Below, piece after piece: positions 16,701-23,624 of a stretch of DNA of 32,278 nucleotides (positions within the stretch are counted from its first letter, which is position 1; the number at the start of each line of letters is the position of its first letter). A model generated the notes under the pieces. That model ran no database searches. It was not told where the DNA came from and saw nothing but the letters and a program-made list of their open reading frames with translations. The stretch is from Planctomycetota bacterium (GTDB lineage: Bacteria > Planctomycetota > PUPC01 > DSUN01). The translations under genes and the position numbers were made by a program. The stretch spans positions 1-32,278 of the forward strand of contig VGYW01000035.1 in NCBI GenBank assembly GCA_016872875.1, in the 5' to 3' direction.

Positions 16701-18197
16701 TTCCGCAACACGCACCAGCGCCTCGGAGAGTCGGTCGCCTCCAAGTCTCGGCAGGTCGTCAAATACCAGAATTGCCCCGGACCCCAGTGAAGAGCAGGTA
16801 GCAGTTAGCGTGGGCGCTTCCATGCCAATCGCAGGGTTGCCACTAGCAGAATGCAGGGCTGCGACCAGGTATCGCCACGAGGTCTCAGTGTCCATATCCC
16901 GGAAGCTCACCCACAAGCACCGTGTTCCTAAGCAACGCACCAGCAGGTTGACCAACTGCGTCTTTCCGCAGCCGGCAGTCCCGTAAAGAGCAGTCCATGT
17001 GTGTGCGCGTGCACCGGCGCACAGGTCGGCGACGGTCTTGCTTCTGGTGCTCCTTGGGCTCACAAGAGGGGGAGGGTCTGTCCCCAGCACGCGGGGAGCC
17101 ATCTCAACTGCGGGGACTCTTGTGCCGTCGTCCAGAACAGGGGCCGCGGCATGGCCCAACATGGGTCGCAAGTCGAAACTGGTCCCGCCCGGTTGGTAGG
17201 GCTGTTCGCGGCTGCGCGCGGCCTCCATCTGCAAAGCGCTCGGCTCCTCGGCAAGCATTGACCGAGGGATCGAGTGTCCTTGCGCCTCCAGTCGCTCGAT
17301 TCTCACTTCGTGGCCTGCAACTCTAGCGTCCAGGGCATTCAGCTCTCTGCGGGTTGCCTCCACCCGTGCTGTTAGATCTGCAAGCATCTTCTGATCTGAA
17401 TCCGTGAGCGTAGGAAGTGACACATGCTCTTCCAACTCGCTTGGCGTCAGGGACTTGGGCCCATCCCGTGAGAGCAGTCTGATCACGTGCAAGAACAGAC
17501 GGTCGTACAGTTCTCGCGTCCGGCGTTGATCCTGTGAGGGCACGCGGCCCGACAGGCGACTCATGACCTCCTTCTCGATGTCGCGTGCGCTCGGCGCCCC
17601 TGCGTTCCATTCCATATGGCAGATGAGACCGAGGAACCTCTCCTTGCTGTATCGTGCGAGGGCGGTCTTGAACCTTTCCCAGTCTCTTGCCTTGCAGCCT
17701 TGGGGCCGCTGGAGAGTTTCTAGTCGCCTCCGAAGGGACGTCATAAAGGCTTGTGCAACCCGGCCTCGTACTTGCCCGCGCCGAAGCCTCTCCCAGACGT
17801 CGAGCGCTCGTTTCCGCCCCTTGAAGACAGGAGTCCTCTCCCCGCCGATCGTTGCATTAGTGGTGAAGAGGAATCGGAGTTCTCTCCCTGGGTTACGATC
17901 GATGTGGAGTACGGCGTTGACAATCATCCTCAGCACGGGAGCGCTGTTAAGCGTCACCTTTGAGGATAAGGAATGCTTCACCTGCTCAAGAACCCGCGAC
18001 TCTCCCTGCCCCTTCCCAGGCAGAAAGCGCTCCACGATGTCTACGTCTTCGCCCGACTCCAGGAAGAGCATGTCTTCCGTTGTCAGAGCGAGCCACCGCA
18101 AGATCGTGGTGTTCACCTGATAGATGTACCCATTGATTGCACGGCAGGCGTCACGACCCGGCAGAGGCGAGAAGGCCGTCCCATCGGGCATTGGCAT
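13743..18197 (-). CDS. Avs-like STAND NTPase with N-terminal Cap4-like nuclease domain
   Basis: A 1484-residue, three-part protein. Residues about 18-125 resemble the DUF4297/Cap4 PD-(D/E)xK nuclease: NGYIYQ, then LESGEDVDIV (Glu47, Glu50, Asp51, Asp53), then EQVKH (Gln72, Lys74), then FLFTTNATIGGE. A coiled coil spans about 265-305. Residues about 385-590 form a STAND/NACHT-type NTPase: Walker A GTAGCGKT (406-413), Walker B AILVFDD (475-481), sensor-like STSPYR (510-515) and a GQHP motif (569-572). The remaining ~890 residues are helical, with TPR-like hairpins around 960-1130 (AIALAREALAVAPEDP). The order effector-NTPase-repeat sensor is that of Avs/AVAST antiphage proteins, which oligomerise on binding a phage protein and release the effector, here predicted DNA cleavage. 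Start ATG 18197 (or 18191); no strong ribosome-binding site. It lies alone 74 nt downstream of the response regulator, with lower GC than flanks, suggesting acquisition. Close family assignment is inferred. Confidence 0.8.
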   Translation of the reverse strand: MPMPDGTAFSPLPGRDACRAINGYIYQVNTTILRWLALTTEDMLFLESGEDVDIVERFLPGKGQGESRVLEQVKHSLSSKVTLNSAPVLRMIVNAVLHIDRNPGRELRFLFTTNATIGGERTPVFKGRKRALDVWERLRRGQVRGRVAQAFMTSLRRRLETLQRPQGCKARDWERFKTALARYSKERFLGLICHMEWNAGAPSARDIEKEVMSRLSGRVPSQDQRRTRELYDRLFLHVIRLLSRDGPKSLTPSELEEHVSLPTLTDSDQKMLADLTARVEATRRELNALDARVAGHEVRIERLEAQGHSIPRSMLAEEPSALQMEAARSREQPYQPGGTSFDLRPMLGHAAAPVLDDGTRVPAVEMAPRVLGTDPPPLVSPRSTRSKTVADLCAGARAHTWTALYGTAGCGKTQLVNLLVRCLGTRCLWVSFRDMDTETSWRYLVAALHSASGNPAIGMEAPTLTATCSSLGSGAILVFDDLPRLGGDRLSEALVRVAEACSASSVSVVSTSPYRLPAEVLSCLAPNSVRELLSPPLTDPEAREILSAYGSPGQLLASGIPALLNATAGQHPQLLCAIARYLVGRDWRVDMDELRGIWKGEHTGELTRETLTRVLETVADSKARDLLYRLNIVIGAFAEGDLLALSQVSPPVARPRELFHGLVGLWVQEAQEAGGARYLQSPLVKQLGTGDLSSQTEATCCRVLARRMLTRGTIGFPEGVHAIIYFLRAQDFASACVVLITGLSTVLFDKRLQHDFGLLFFWTSSPIPDSVPLQLRLHLRGLQVAVMDKLHKDDAFVLDDLLRLVGEASEREVVGLLGATAPAVLPVTRRAPHLGIRLLKKLFQAVGVSGLPEEVTRGRQWPFPLESFIWLAAHEIRTMEGLPDWVDLLESLTPDQLRAALGVGIAEDVTWWAFMRAWLDSHGKEEVAWRGYASRLQEIAERARAIGADIVWASAVRCQIIVLAEDLGELDNAIALAREALAVAPEDPGARFLVLECAGRQLYYKKHHAEARTYLAEALGIGTRSFHYIRFEALVMAGASASALGDHDLTPIDQAIGLARSGSELHRCCLVQALGEASLCLWALERPTEAFERLEEAARVLLGSKEDSEIWRRTFVLMGHVAGYLGALARLGAPPESTPLGEPYTAPSNGWFLNCNQRLESLYQPDSEAILEQLIAMLAKGLELEAPAALWATRALRTARATQQRFLVPMCLMDAIPSLLDNGAFQEVLESALEASKVMNAGCSLGREAVDYRVLSTPGFDTEAVLGPKGKDSWVAVAETATTWGLLPCLLATSSGVASSEEKIRVVALQLIGVVRNWVGEQIAPEMLREVVDALELAFVRKGTANEIRSALSASKVRGWVPSTGVYIIGYAARADADLRQVAGSHVSLAKFLYDRLDRRSSTYEKVVLAYFTEYWMRAFEAQKFRFHAPQLVEADLRNAVRVGTEYRMQAVLRCISDSLRISPPESIRTWLHPANIHAPLHVP

Positions 18198-18271
18198 TGG
18201 ACTAGCGCCTCAAAGCCATGCGGATGCAGGGTGTGCCAAGTCCTCAAGCATCAACTATCGCCTTCTTTCGC

Positions 18272-18952
18272 TCAATCCACAAACTTATAGCCCATGCCGT
18301 GGACGGTGAGGATGTGTGCGGGGTTGTGGGGGTCGTCCTCGAGCTTCTGGCGGAGCTTGACGACGTGGTTGTCTATCGTGCGGGTGGTGGGGTAGAGTTC
18401 GTAGCCCCAGACCTCGTCGAGGATGCGGTTGCGGGAGATCGGCTCGCCCCTGCTGGCGATGAGGAGGCGCATGATGCCGGCCTCGTAGTGGGATAGCTCG
18501 ATGGTCTGCCGCCCCTTGGTGGCGACCGATTTGCGGAAGTCGATCGTCACGTCGCCGAACTTGTAGGCGTCGAGCTGTTGCGTCGGGGCGTTGCGGCGCC
18601 GCAGCACCGCCTTGATCCTGGCGAGCAGCTCGCGCACGCTGAACGGCTTGGTGATGTAGTCGTCGGCACCCAGCTCGAGGCCCAACACCCTGTCCACCTC
18701 CTGGCTCTTGGCGGTGAGCATGATGACGGGTGCGCCGAGTCCCTTCTGTCGGAGCTGGCGTAGGACCTCGAAGCCGTTGACCTTCGGCAGCATGATGTCG
18801 AGCAGGATCAGGTCGGGGCAGGCCTTCATGGCGAGGTCGAGGGCCGCCTGCCCGTCCTGCGCCGTCGCCACCTGGTAGCCCTCGAGCTCCAGGTTGTCCT
18901 GGAGGCCCATCAACAGGTCCGGCTCGTCTTCGACTACGAGGATTTTTTCCAT
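18272..18952 (-). CDS. OmpR/PhoB-family response regulator
   Basis: A 226-residue two-domain regulator. The receiver domain (1-120) has the acidic pair Glu8-Asp9, phospho-acceptor Asp52 in LILLDIMLP, Thr80 and Lys102 in TKPF. The C-terminal winged helix (about 130-226) has the family signature TRTIDNHVVKLRQKLEDD and ends HGMGYKFVD. ATG 18952 is preferred over ATG 18958 because AGGAG is seven bases from it and overlaps the earlier codon. It lies directly downstream of the kinase at 19065-21215 in the same direction, so the two form a cognate pair in a PhoR-PhoB-like arrangement. Targets cannot be told from here; the adjacent pseudopilin operon is a reasonable guess. Confidence 0.93.
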   Translation of the reverse strand: MEKILVVEDEPDLLMGLQDNLELEGYQVATAQDGQAALDLAMKACPDLILLDIMLPKVNGFEVLRQLRQKGLGAPVIMLTAKSQEVDRVLGLELGADDYITKPFSVRELLARIKAVLRRRNAPTQQLDAYKFGDVTIDFRKSVATKGRQTIELSHYEAGIMRLLIASRGEPISRNRILDEVWGYELYPTTRTIDNHVVKLRQKLEDDPHNPAHILTVHGMGYKFVD

Positions 18953-18981
18953 TGCCATCTCCTGGTCAAGCTCTGTATCGC

Positions 18982-19079
18982 GGAGGATGAATGGATGTGT
19001 GGAGGGATGGATGAATGAACAGAAGCCTCAACTCTGGCAACCATCCAATCATCCAATCTTCCATTCATCCAGTCTTCCC
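18982..19079. repeat. GGATGA-type palindromic repeat, copy 2
   Basis: Left half: GGATGAATGGATG and GGATGGATGAATG units. Right half: CCATCCAATCATCC and CCATTCATCC, complementary in sense, around a spacer of about 20 nt. It occupies the kinase-regulator gap, and the kinase's final codons and TGA stop (19065-19067) lie inside it. A hairpin may tune expression of the regulator relative to the kinase. Confidence 0.6.
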
Positions 19080-21215
19080 ATCGGTGAGGGTCTTGCGAAT
19101 GGGGAGCGTGATTGTGAACGTGGAGCCTTTACCTTCCTCGCTCTGGACGGCGATGGCGCCGCCGTGGGCTTCGATGGAGTGCTTGACGATTGCGAGGCCG
19201 AGTCCTGAGCCGCGGGTGGCTCGGACCCGCTCGTCGCGGCCGCGGTAGAACTTCTCAAAGATCTGGCCGAGGTCGGCCTTGGGGATGCCGAGGCCGTGGT
19301 CGGTGACCTCGACGGCCAGGGAGCCGTTGCGCTCGGCGCAGGCGACCCGAATCCGCTTGTCGCCCGCCGAGTACTTGACGGCGTTCGACAAGAGGTTCAG
19401 GAGCGCCAGGGCGATGGCCTCGCGGTCGAGGAGCGTCTCGGGCACTTCCTCGGCCACATCAGTTTCCACGGCGAAGCCCTGCTTGTCAAGCTCGTAGCTG
19501 TAGGCGCGAAGGGTGTCGCGCACGATGTCGGCCAGGTCGTCCAGCCGAAGGTCGTAGGTCTTCCGCCCGCTCTCGATCCGCGAGAAGTCCAGCACGTTGT
19601 TGATCAGGTGGGTCAGCCGCTCGCTCTCGCGCATGATGATGCGGTAGTACTCCTGCACCTTCTCGGGGCTCTTGGCTCGGCCCATCTCGAGGGTCTCCGC
19701 GAACATCCGAATCAGCGCCAGCGGGGTCTTGAGCTCGTGGGAGACGTTCGAGACGAAGTCGCTCTTGAGCTGTGAGAACTCGAGTTCGCGCGCGGTGCCT
19801 CGGAGCATGATGAAGACGCCGACGATGATGGCGAGGATCATGAGGGCGTTGACGACTGGGAAGAGGATGACGTTGTAGAGTGCGAGGCGTCGGAGCGCGG
19901 CGGGCTGGTGCTCCACGATGCCGAGGCGCCAGGCCTGGAAGATACGCGGGAAGGCCACCGAGGCTGCCGGGCCTTTGCCCTGCTGGCCGAAGACCGCTCC
20001 GCCCGCGCGGTCGCTCACCACAAAGCCCACCTCCGGGCCGAACTGCGAGTGGCGCGTCGCGCCCAGGACCTCGGGGAGGAGCCTGTCGCGGACGTAGGCG
20101 AGGCTGAGCCTGACACCGAGGATGCGGCGCGAGCCGTCGTCGCCTCGCACCGCGGCGTAGGCGATGAGGTAGGGCTGGGACCCGAACTCGTCGTCCCAGA
20201 GGTGCCTGAAGCCCTCCTCGCCGTGGCGGAGCGAGGGCGCCTGGAGTTCGAGGCGGGGGAGGACGAAGCGGCGGAGGTAGATGATGAACTGGGTGCGCGC
20301 GGCGCGTTGGGCCTCCTCGTCGCGGAGGGCGGCGTAGCGGCGGGCCTCGGGGGCCGGCACGTTTGGGCCGGCGGCAAGGCGGCCGAGGTCGTCGCGCACC
20401 CGCTGCTTGAACCAGGTGGCGAGGTCGGGGTCGGCGAGGCGGGTCCGCTCGCGCACCAGGTCGGCGTAGAGGTCGAGCCAGGCTGCGGCGGCCTCGGGCG
20501 CGCGCCCCAGGCGGGCGAGCGCCGCGGCCACCTGGTAGCGTGCGAGGACGGCGAGTGAGGGGCTGAGGGCCGCCACGTCGTCGGCGGTGAGCAGGCGGCG
20601 GTATTCGGCGATGGCCTCGTCGAGCTTGCCCGTGCGGAAGAGCGTGGCGGCGATGACCTGGGTTGCGCGGATGCGCGCGGCGGGCGAGAGGGAGCGTTCG
20701 CGGTAGCGGCGGAGCGATTGCACGAGGGCCTCGGGGTCTTCGGGCGACGCGTCGGGCTTCGCGCGGCGGGCCGGGGCCGGGAATGGCTCGGCCCACAGGA
20801 ATGTCTCGGGCAGCGGGGCGAGCGCCTCGGGCTGGTGGGGGTAGAGCATGGCCTGGCGTTCGTCGAGGGGGAGGCGGCGGTCGAGGAGGCGCTCCTCGTC
20901 AATCAGAAAGAGTTCTTCGGCCAGCGGCGAATCGCGGCGGAGGCGGTCGAGCGTCGCGGAGGCCTGGCGGAGCGGGAGGCGGTCGGCCTCGTCGCGGAGG
21001 CGTTTCTCCAGGGCGGCCACGCGGGCCTCGGCCTCGTCGGCCTTGTCGCGCACCGCCGCGGCGTATTGCTCGGCCAGGCTCTGCTCGAGCTGCCGCTTGA
21101 GGTCGAGCGTCAGCTTCAGTCCCACGAGGGTGAGCACCAGGCTCGGCAGGATGATCGCCAGCACCGCGAGGGTGACGATCTTGCGGATTGAAATGTGCGA
21201 GGCATATCGCCGCAT
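19065..21215 (-). CDS. Membrane sensor histidine kinase
   Basis: A 716-residue transmembrane kinase. TM1 is at about 13-34. A long extracytoplasmic region (about 35-440) begins with a coiled coil, then a TPR-like helical stretch (IAEYRRLLTADD, ALARLGRAPEAAAAWLDL), then a mixed segment with LIAYAAVRGDDGSRRILGVRLSLAYV that resembles a Cache-like sensor. TM2 is at about 441-470. No HAMP is visible: the H-box SHELKTPL with His493 follows TM2 almost directly. The HATPase domain has NLLSNAVKYS, DHGLGIP, IFEKFYR and GSGLGLAIVKHS. Start ATG 21215 (MRRYASHISI), with a weak ribosome-binding site. It is cotranscribed with the response regulator downstream and follows the pseudopilin genes. The signal is unknown; helical repeats outside the membrane suggest protein binding. 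Confidence 0.9.
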   Translation of the reverse strand: MRRYASHISIRKIVTLAVLAIILPSLVLTLVGLKLTLDLKRQLEQSLAEQYAAAVRDKADEAEARVAALEKRLRDEADRLPLRQASATLDRLRRDSPLAEELFLIDEERLLDRRLPLDERQAMLYPHQPEALAPLPETFLWAEPFPAPARRAKPDASPEDPEALVQSLRRYRERSLSPAARIRATQVIAATLFRTGKLDEAIAEYRRLLTADDVAALSPSLAVLARYQVAAALARLGRAPEAAAAWLDLYADLVRERTRLADPDLATWFKQRVRDDLGRLAAGPNVPAPEARRYAALRDEEAQRAARTQFIIYLRRFVLPRLELQAPSLRHGEEGFRHLWDDEFGSQPYLIAYAAVRGDDGSRRILGVRLSLAYVRDRLLPEVLGATRHSQFGPEVGFVVSDRAGGAVFGQQGKGPAASVAFPRIFQAWRLGIVEHQPAALRRLALYNVILFPVVNALMILAIIVGVFIMLRGTARELEFSQLKSDFVSNVSHELKTPLALIRMFAETLEMGRAKSPEKVQEYYRIIMRESERLTHLINNVLDFSRIESGRKTYDLRLDDLADIVRDTLRAYSYELDKQGFAVETDVAEEVPETLLDREAIALALLNLLSNAVKYSAGDKRIRVACAERNGSLAVEVTDHGLGIPKADLGQIFEKFYRGRDERVRATRGSGLGLAIVKHSIEAHGGAIAVQSEEGKGSTFTITLPIRKTLTDGKTG

Positions 21216-21228
21216 GGCCGTGCTCTAA

Positions 21229-21317
21229 TCGTCCTCGTCCCTCGTCCTCGTCCTCGACTCTTCTCAGACCCCGACAGGAGAATCGAGGACGAGGACGAGG
21301 GACGAGGACGAGGACGA
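21229..21317. repeat. CGTCCT-type palindromic repeat, copy 2
   Basis: A perfect inverted repeat of 29 nt made of TCGTCC/CTCGTCC units, with a loop starting CTCTTCTC and ending GGAGAA. It resembles 141-240 in both arms and spacer. It sits 13 bp upstream of the kinase start and downstream of the last pseudopilin, so it may end the pseudopilin transcript or affect kinase translation. Confidence 0.8.
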
Positions 21318-21378
21318 TGAGAAGAAGCCCGCGAACGCCACTATAGACCTCAGCCTCTTGGTTTTCAATCCGCAATCG

Positions 21379-21801
21379 TCAGAAGCTCTTGCGCTGGAGC
21401 ACGGTCTCGTAGGTTTCGGAGTTCTTCGGCTCGGGGGGCGCGTTGGGGTCGCCCCAGTGGACCAGGATGCTCACGCGGTAGTACGACGTGCCGCCGTAGA
21501 GGGGGGCGAAGGTGACGTTGTACTGGAAGCCTGGGAAGTCGGGACGGGTCTCGTTGGTCACGGGGTTCGGCTGGTAGTTCGGCCCGAAGGAGGTCTGGAG
21601 GTGGTTGGCCACGGTTTCGGCGAGGAGCGCGGCGCGGCTGCGGTCGAGCGCCCGCCTGTGCGACCGCATGCCCATCGCGAAGAGAAAGAGCACCGCGGTG
21701 ATGCTGACGGCGAGGATGCCGATTGCGAGCAGCACTTCGATGATCGTGAAACCATTTCTGATTTCTGATTTCTGATTTCTGATTGAAGAGCCACAGATCA
21801 C
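21379..21801 (-). CDS. GspI-like minor pseudopilin
   Basis: A 140-residue type IV pilin-like protein. The leader ends RNG and the mature protein starts FTIIEVLLAIGI, so prepilin peptidase would cut Gly17/Phe18, leaving Glu22 at +5. A ~20-residue hydrophobic helix follows, then AALLAETVANHLQ, as in GspI, and a small Pro/Asn-rich globular tail (NYQPNPVTNETRPDF). Start GTG 21801 has GAAGGA nine bases upstream; no in-frame ATG exists. The leader is mostly four 7-nt units (AATCAGA) read as IRNQKSEIRN. It is downstream of the GspJ-like gene and probably part of the same transcript, as a minor subunit of the pseudopilus tip. The GspI label rests on gene order and the N-terminal pattern. Confidence 0.82.
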   Translation of the reverse strand: MICGSSIRNQKSEIRNGFTIIEVLLAIGILAVSITAVLFLFAMGMRSHRRALDRSRAALLAETVANHLQTSFGPNYQPNPVTNETRPDFPGFQYNVTFAPLYGGTSYYRVSILVHWGDPNAPPEPKNSETYETVLQRKSF

Positions 21802-21863
21802 GGCGCTCGTTCCTTCTTTTGTCTTTCTGAAATCAGCAATCAGAAATCAGCAATCAGAAATCC
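21753..21863. repeat. 7-nt repeat pair around the start of the GspI-like gene
   Basis: TTTCTGA units at 21753-21787 (coding for the leader) are mirrored by AATCAGA/AATCAGC units at 21829-21863, which fill the space right after the GspJ-like stop codon. The two arrays are complementary and flank the start codon, so the ribosome-binding site (GAAGGA) would sit in the loop of a large hairpin. Confidence 0.7.
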
Positions 21864-23624
21864 TCACCGCTCCCAGTGGTGGTAGGCCGGCACGCGGACG
21901 GTGAAGACGGAGGTGACGCCGCGATAGACCTCGGCGCCTGAGGCGTGGGGGGCCGGCCTGGTGCCGCGGGTGCCGCGGGAGGCGCCCGCCGCGGGGACTA
22001 CGAAGTCGGTGGTCGAGCCGACGCGGTTGTAGAAGAGCCACTCGTCGTCAATCTTGATGAAGTGTCGCGGGTCGCGCAGGAAGGTGGGGGTGGGGCGCTG
22101 GGCATCGTCGAAGCCCTGGGTGTTGACTACCGACAGGCTGGCCTCGGCTGAGGCCGGGAAGTCCGCCGCGATGGCCTGCGTCAGCCCGGTGGTTATCCGC
22201 TTCCCGCGGTCCGGCTCGAGGACCACCGTGACCTGCACCTGCTCGGGCAGGTAGCGGCTTGAGAGCCATTCGGTGCTCGCTGGACGCGGGCGCCAGAGCT
22301 TGGGGTCGGGGTTGGCGTCGCTGTACTTCGTGTCGTAGCCGGGCTCGAGGTCGGGGCGGTCCTCCCAGGTCGTGGTGTCGGCGCCCCAGAAGCTCATGCC
22401 CAGGTGGAGCGCGCTTGGGATGAAGTCGTTGCTGCCCACCTGCTCGAGCGCGGCGAGGACGTTCGGGGTCAGGCCCAGCTCCGAGGCGTCATCGGTCCTG
22501 TATTGTCGGAGCGGCGCCTCGAAGGCTCGGCGGATGACGCCGAGGCCGGGCTTGCCGAGGCTGGAGTGGTAGGGCTGGACGTAGTAGACGACCTGCGCGC
22601 GGCCGGCCACGGGGCGGTGGCCCTCGTCTATCTGCTTGTTGTTGTTGTCGTCGAAGTAGTTGAGGTACTCGGCGGAGGCCGTCGAGCCGGCGGTCTTCGC
22701 GGCGGCCTGTTCTATCTCGGGCGGGATGGTGCGGGTGAAGGTGATGACCTGTGTGCCGTTTCGGACGAAGGCGGCAAAGGTGGGCCGCGGCTGCTTCCTG
22801 TTCGGGTCGGGGCCAAGCGCGTTCGGGTCGCGGTAGCAGTCGAGGATGAGCACGGGCCGCCCCCCCGCCCGCATCCGGTCGCTGCGGAGGAACTGGGCGG
22901 CGTCCTCCGTGGCGCTCTTGTTGTCGAGCTCGGCCTTGATGAAGACGACGTTCCCGCGAACCACCGTGTCGTCGGCCGTCCTGAACCAGCAGGCGTCCGA
23001 GATGTCGGTCTCGCCGCCGCCCATGCCCTCGCCTTGGAGCCAGGCGAGCTGGAGCCACTTGCTGGCCGGGCTCTGGTCGGCGGGCGGGACGGCGGTTGGG
23101 TCGTTCGTAGCCACCCACACGCGGGCGGAGGAGTTTGGCTCGAAGACATCAGTTCGCGCCTGAAGGAGCGCCGCGCCGATGACGAACGGGACACGGATGC
23201 GGAGGACGACGGTCGCCGTGCCTGGCTTGCCAGTGGGGGCGAAGTAGGTCAGCTCGCGCCCGTTGCTCGTGTCGGTCGCGTAGTTGTTCACGTTGGAGAG
23301 CGTGGTGTCGAGGATGGCGTAGGGGTCGCCTGGCGTGGTCGAGAGGTCGTGGAGGGTGTCGAGGACGAAGTGGAAGTCGGGCGGTGGGGGCTGGTCGAGG
23401 ACTGCGGCGGCCAGGTCGTCGGCGATCTGGCGTTGGAGGGCCTGGAGGCGCTCGTTGACGAGGCGTCCGGCCTCGCCCTGGCGCCAGGAGTCCACCGCTG
23501 CGCCCATGAGGCCCACGAGGGCGATGCCGAGGATGACGAAGACGCCCATCGCCACGAGGATTTCGACGAGCGTGAATCCTGATTTCGGATTTCGGATTTC
23601 GGATTTCGGATTTGCCGCGTTCAA
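21864..23624 (-). CDS. GspJ-like pseudopilin, greatly enlarged
   Basis: A 586-residue pseudopilin; GspJ is normally about 200. Leader MNAANPKSEIRNPKSG, mature start FTLVEILVAMGVF: cut at Gly16/Phe17, Glu21 at +5. The following RLVNERLQALQRQIADDLAAAV matches the GspJ helix region. The rest is a long beta-rich extracytoplasmic domain with DDNNNKQIDEG (a possible calcium-binding loop) and FIKIDDEWLFYNRVG near the end, a motif also found several times in the GspK-like protein. The start is TTG 23624, overlapping the upstream TGA as TTGA; no better start exists. The leader is encoded by four 7-nt AATCCGA units. Presumably a pseudopilus-tip subunit with GspI and GspK. The enlarged domain could bind substrate or surface ligands; this is inference. 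Confidence 0.82.
   Translation of the reverse strand: MNAANPKSEIRNPKSGFTLVEILVAMGVFVILGIALVGLMGAAVDSWRQGEAGRLVNERLQALQRQIADDLAAAVLDQPPPPDFHFVLDTLHDLSTTPGDPYAILDTTLSNVNNYATDTSNGRELTYFAPTGKPGTATVVLRIRVPFVIGAALLQARTDVFEPNSSARVWVATNDPTAVPPADQSPASKWLQLAWLQGEGMGGGETDISDACWFRTADDTVVRGNVVFIKAELDNKSATEDAAQFLRSDRMRAGGRPVLILDCYRDPNALGPDPNRKQPRPTFAAFVRNGTQVITFTRTIPPEIEQAAAKTAGSTASAEYLNYFDDNNNKQIDEGHRPVAGRAQVVYYVQPYHSSLGKPGLGVIRRAFEAPLRQYRTDDASELGLTPNVLAALEQVGSNDFIPSALHLGMSFWGADTTTWEDRPDLEPGYDTKYSDANPDPKLWRPRPASTEWLSSRYLPEQVQVTVVLEPDRGKRITTGLTQAIAADFPASAEASLSVVNTQGFDDAQRPTPTFLRDPRHFIKIDDEWLFYNRVGSTTDFVVPAAGASRGTRGTRPAPHASGAEVYRGVTSVFTVRVPAYHHWER
23580..23613. repeat. 7-nt repeat encoding the GspJ-like leader
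   Basis: At least four GGATTTC units in tandem on the plus strand (AATCCGA on the coding strand). They encode NPKSEIRNPKS and stop one codon before the cleavage-site Gly. Confidence 0.85.
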
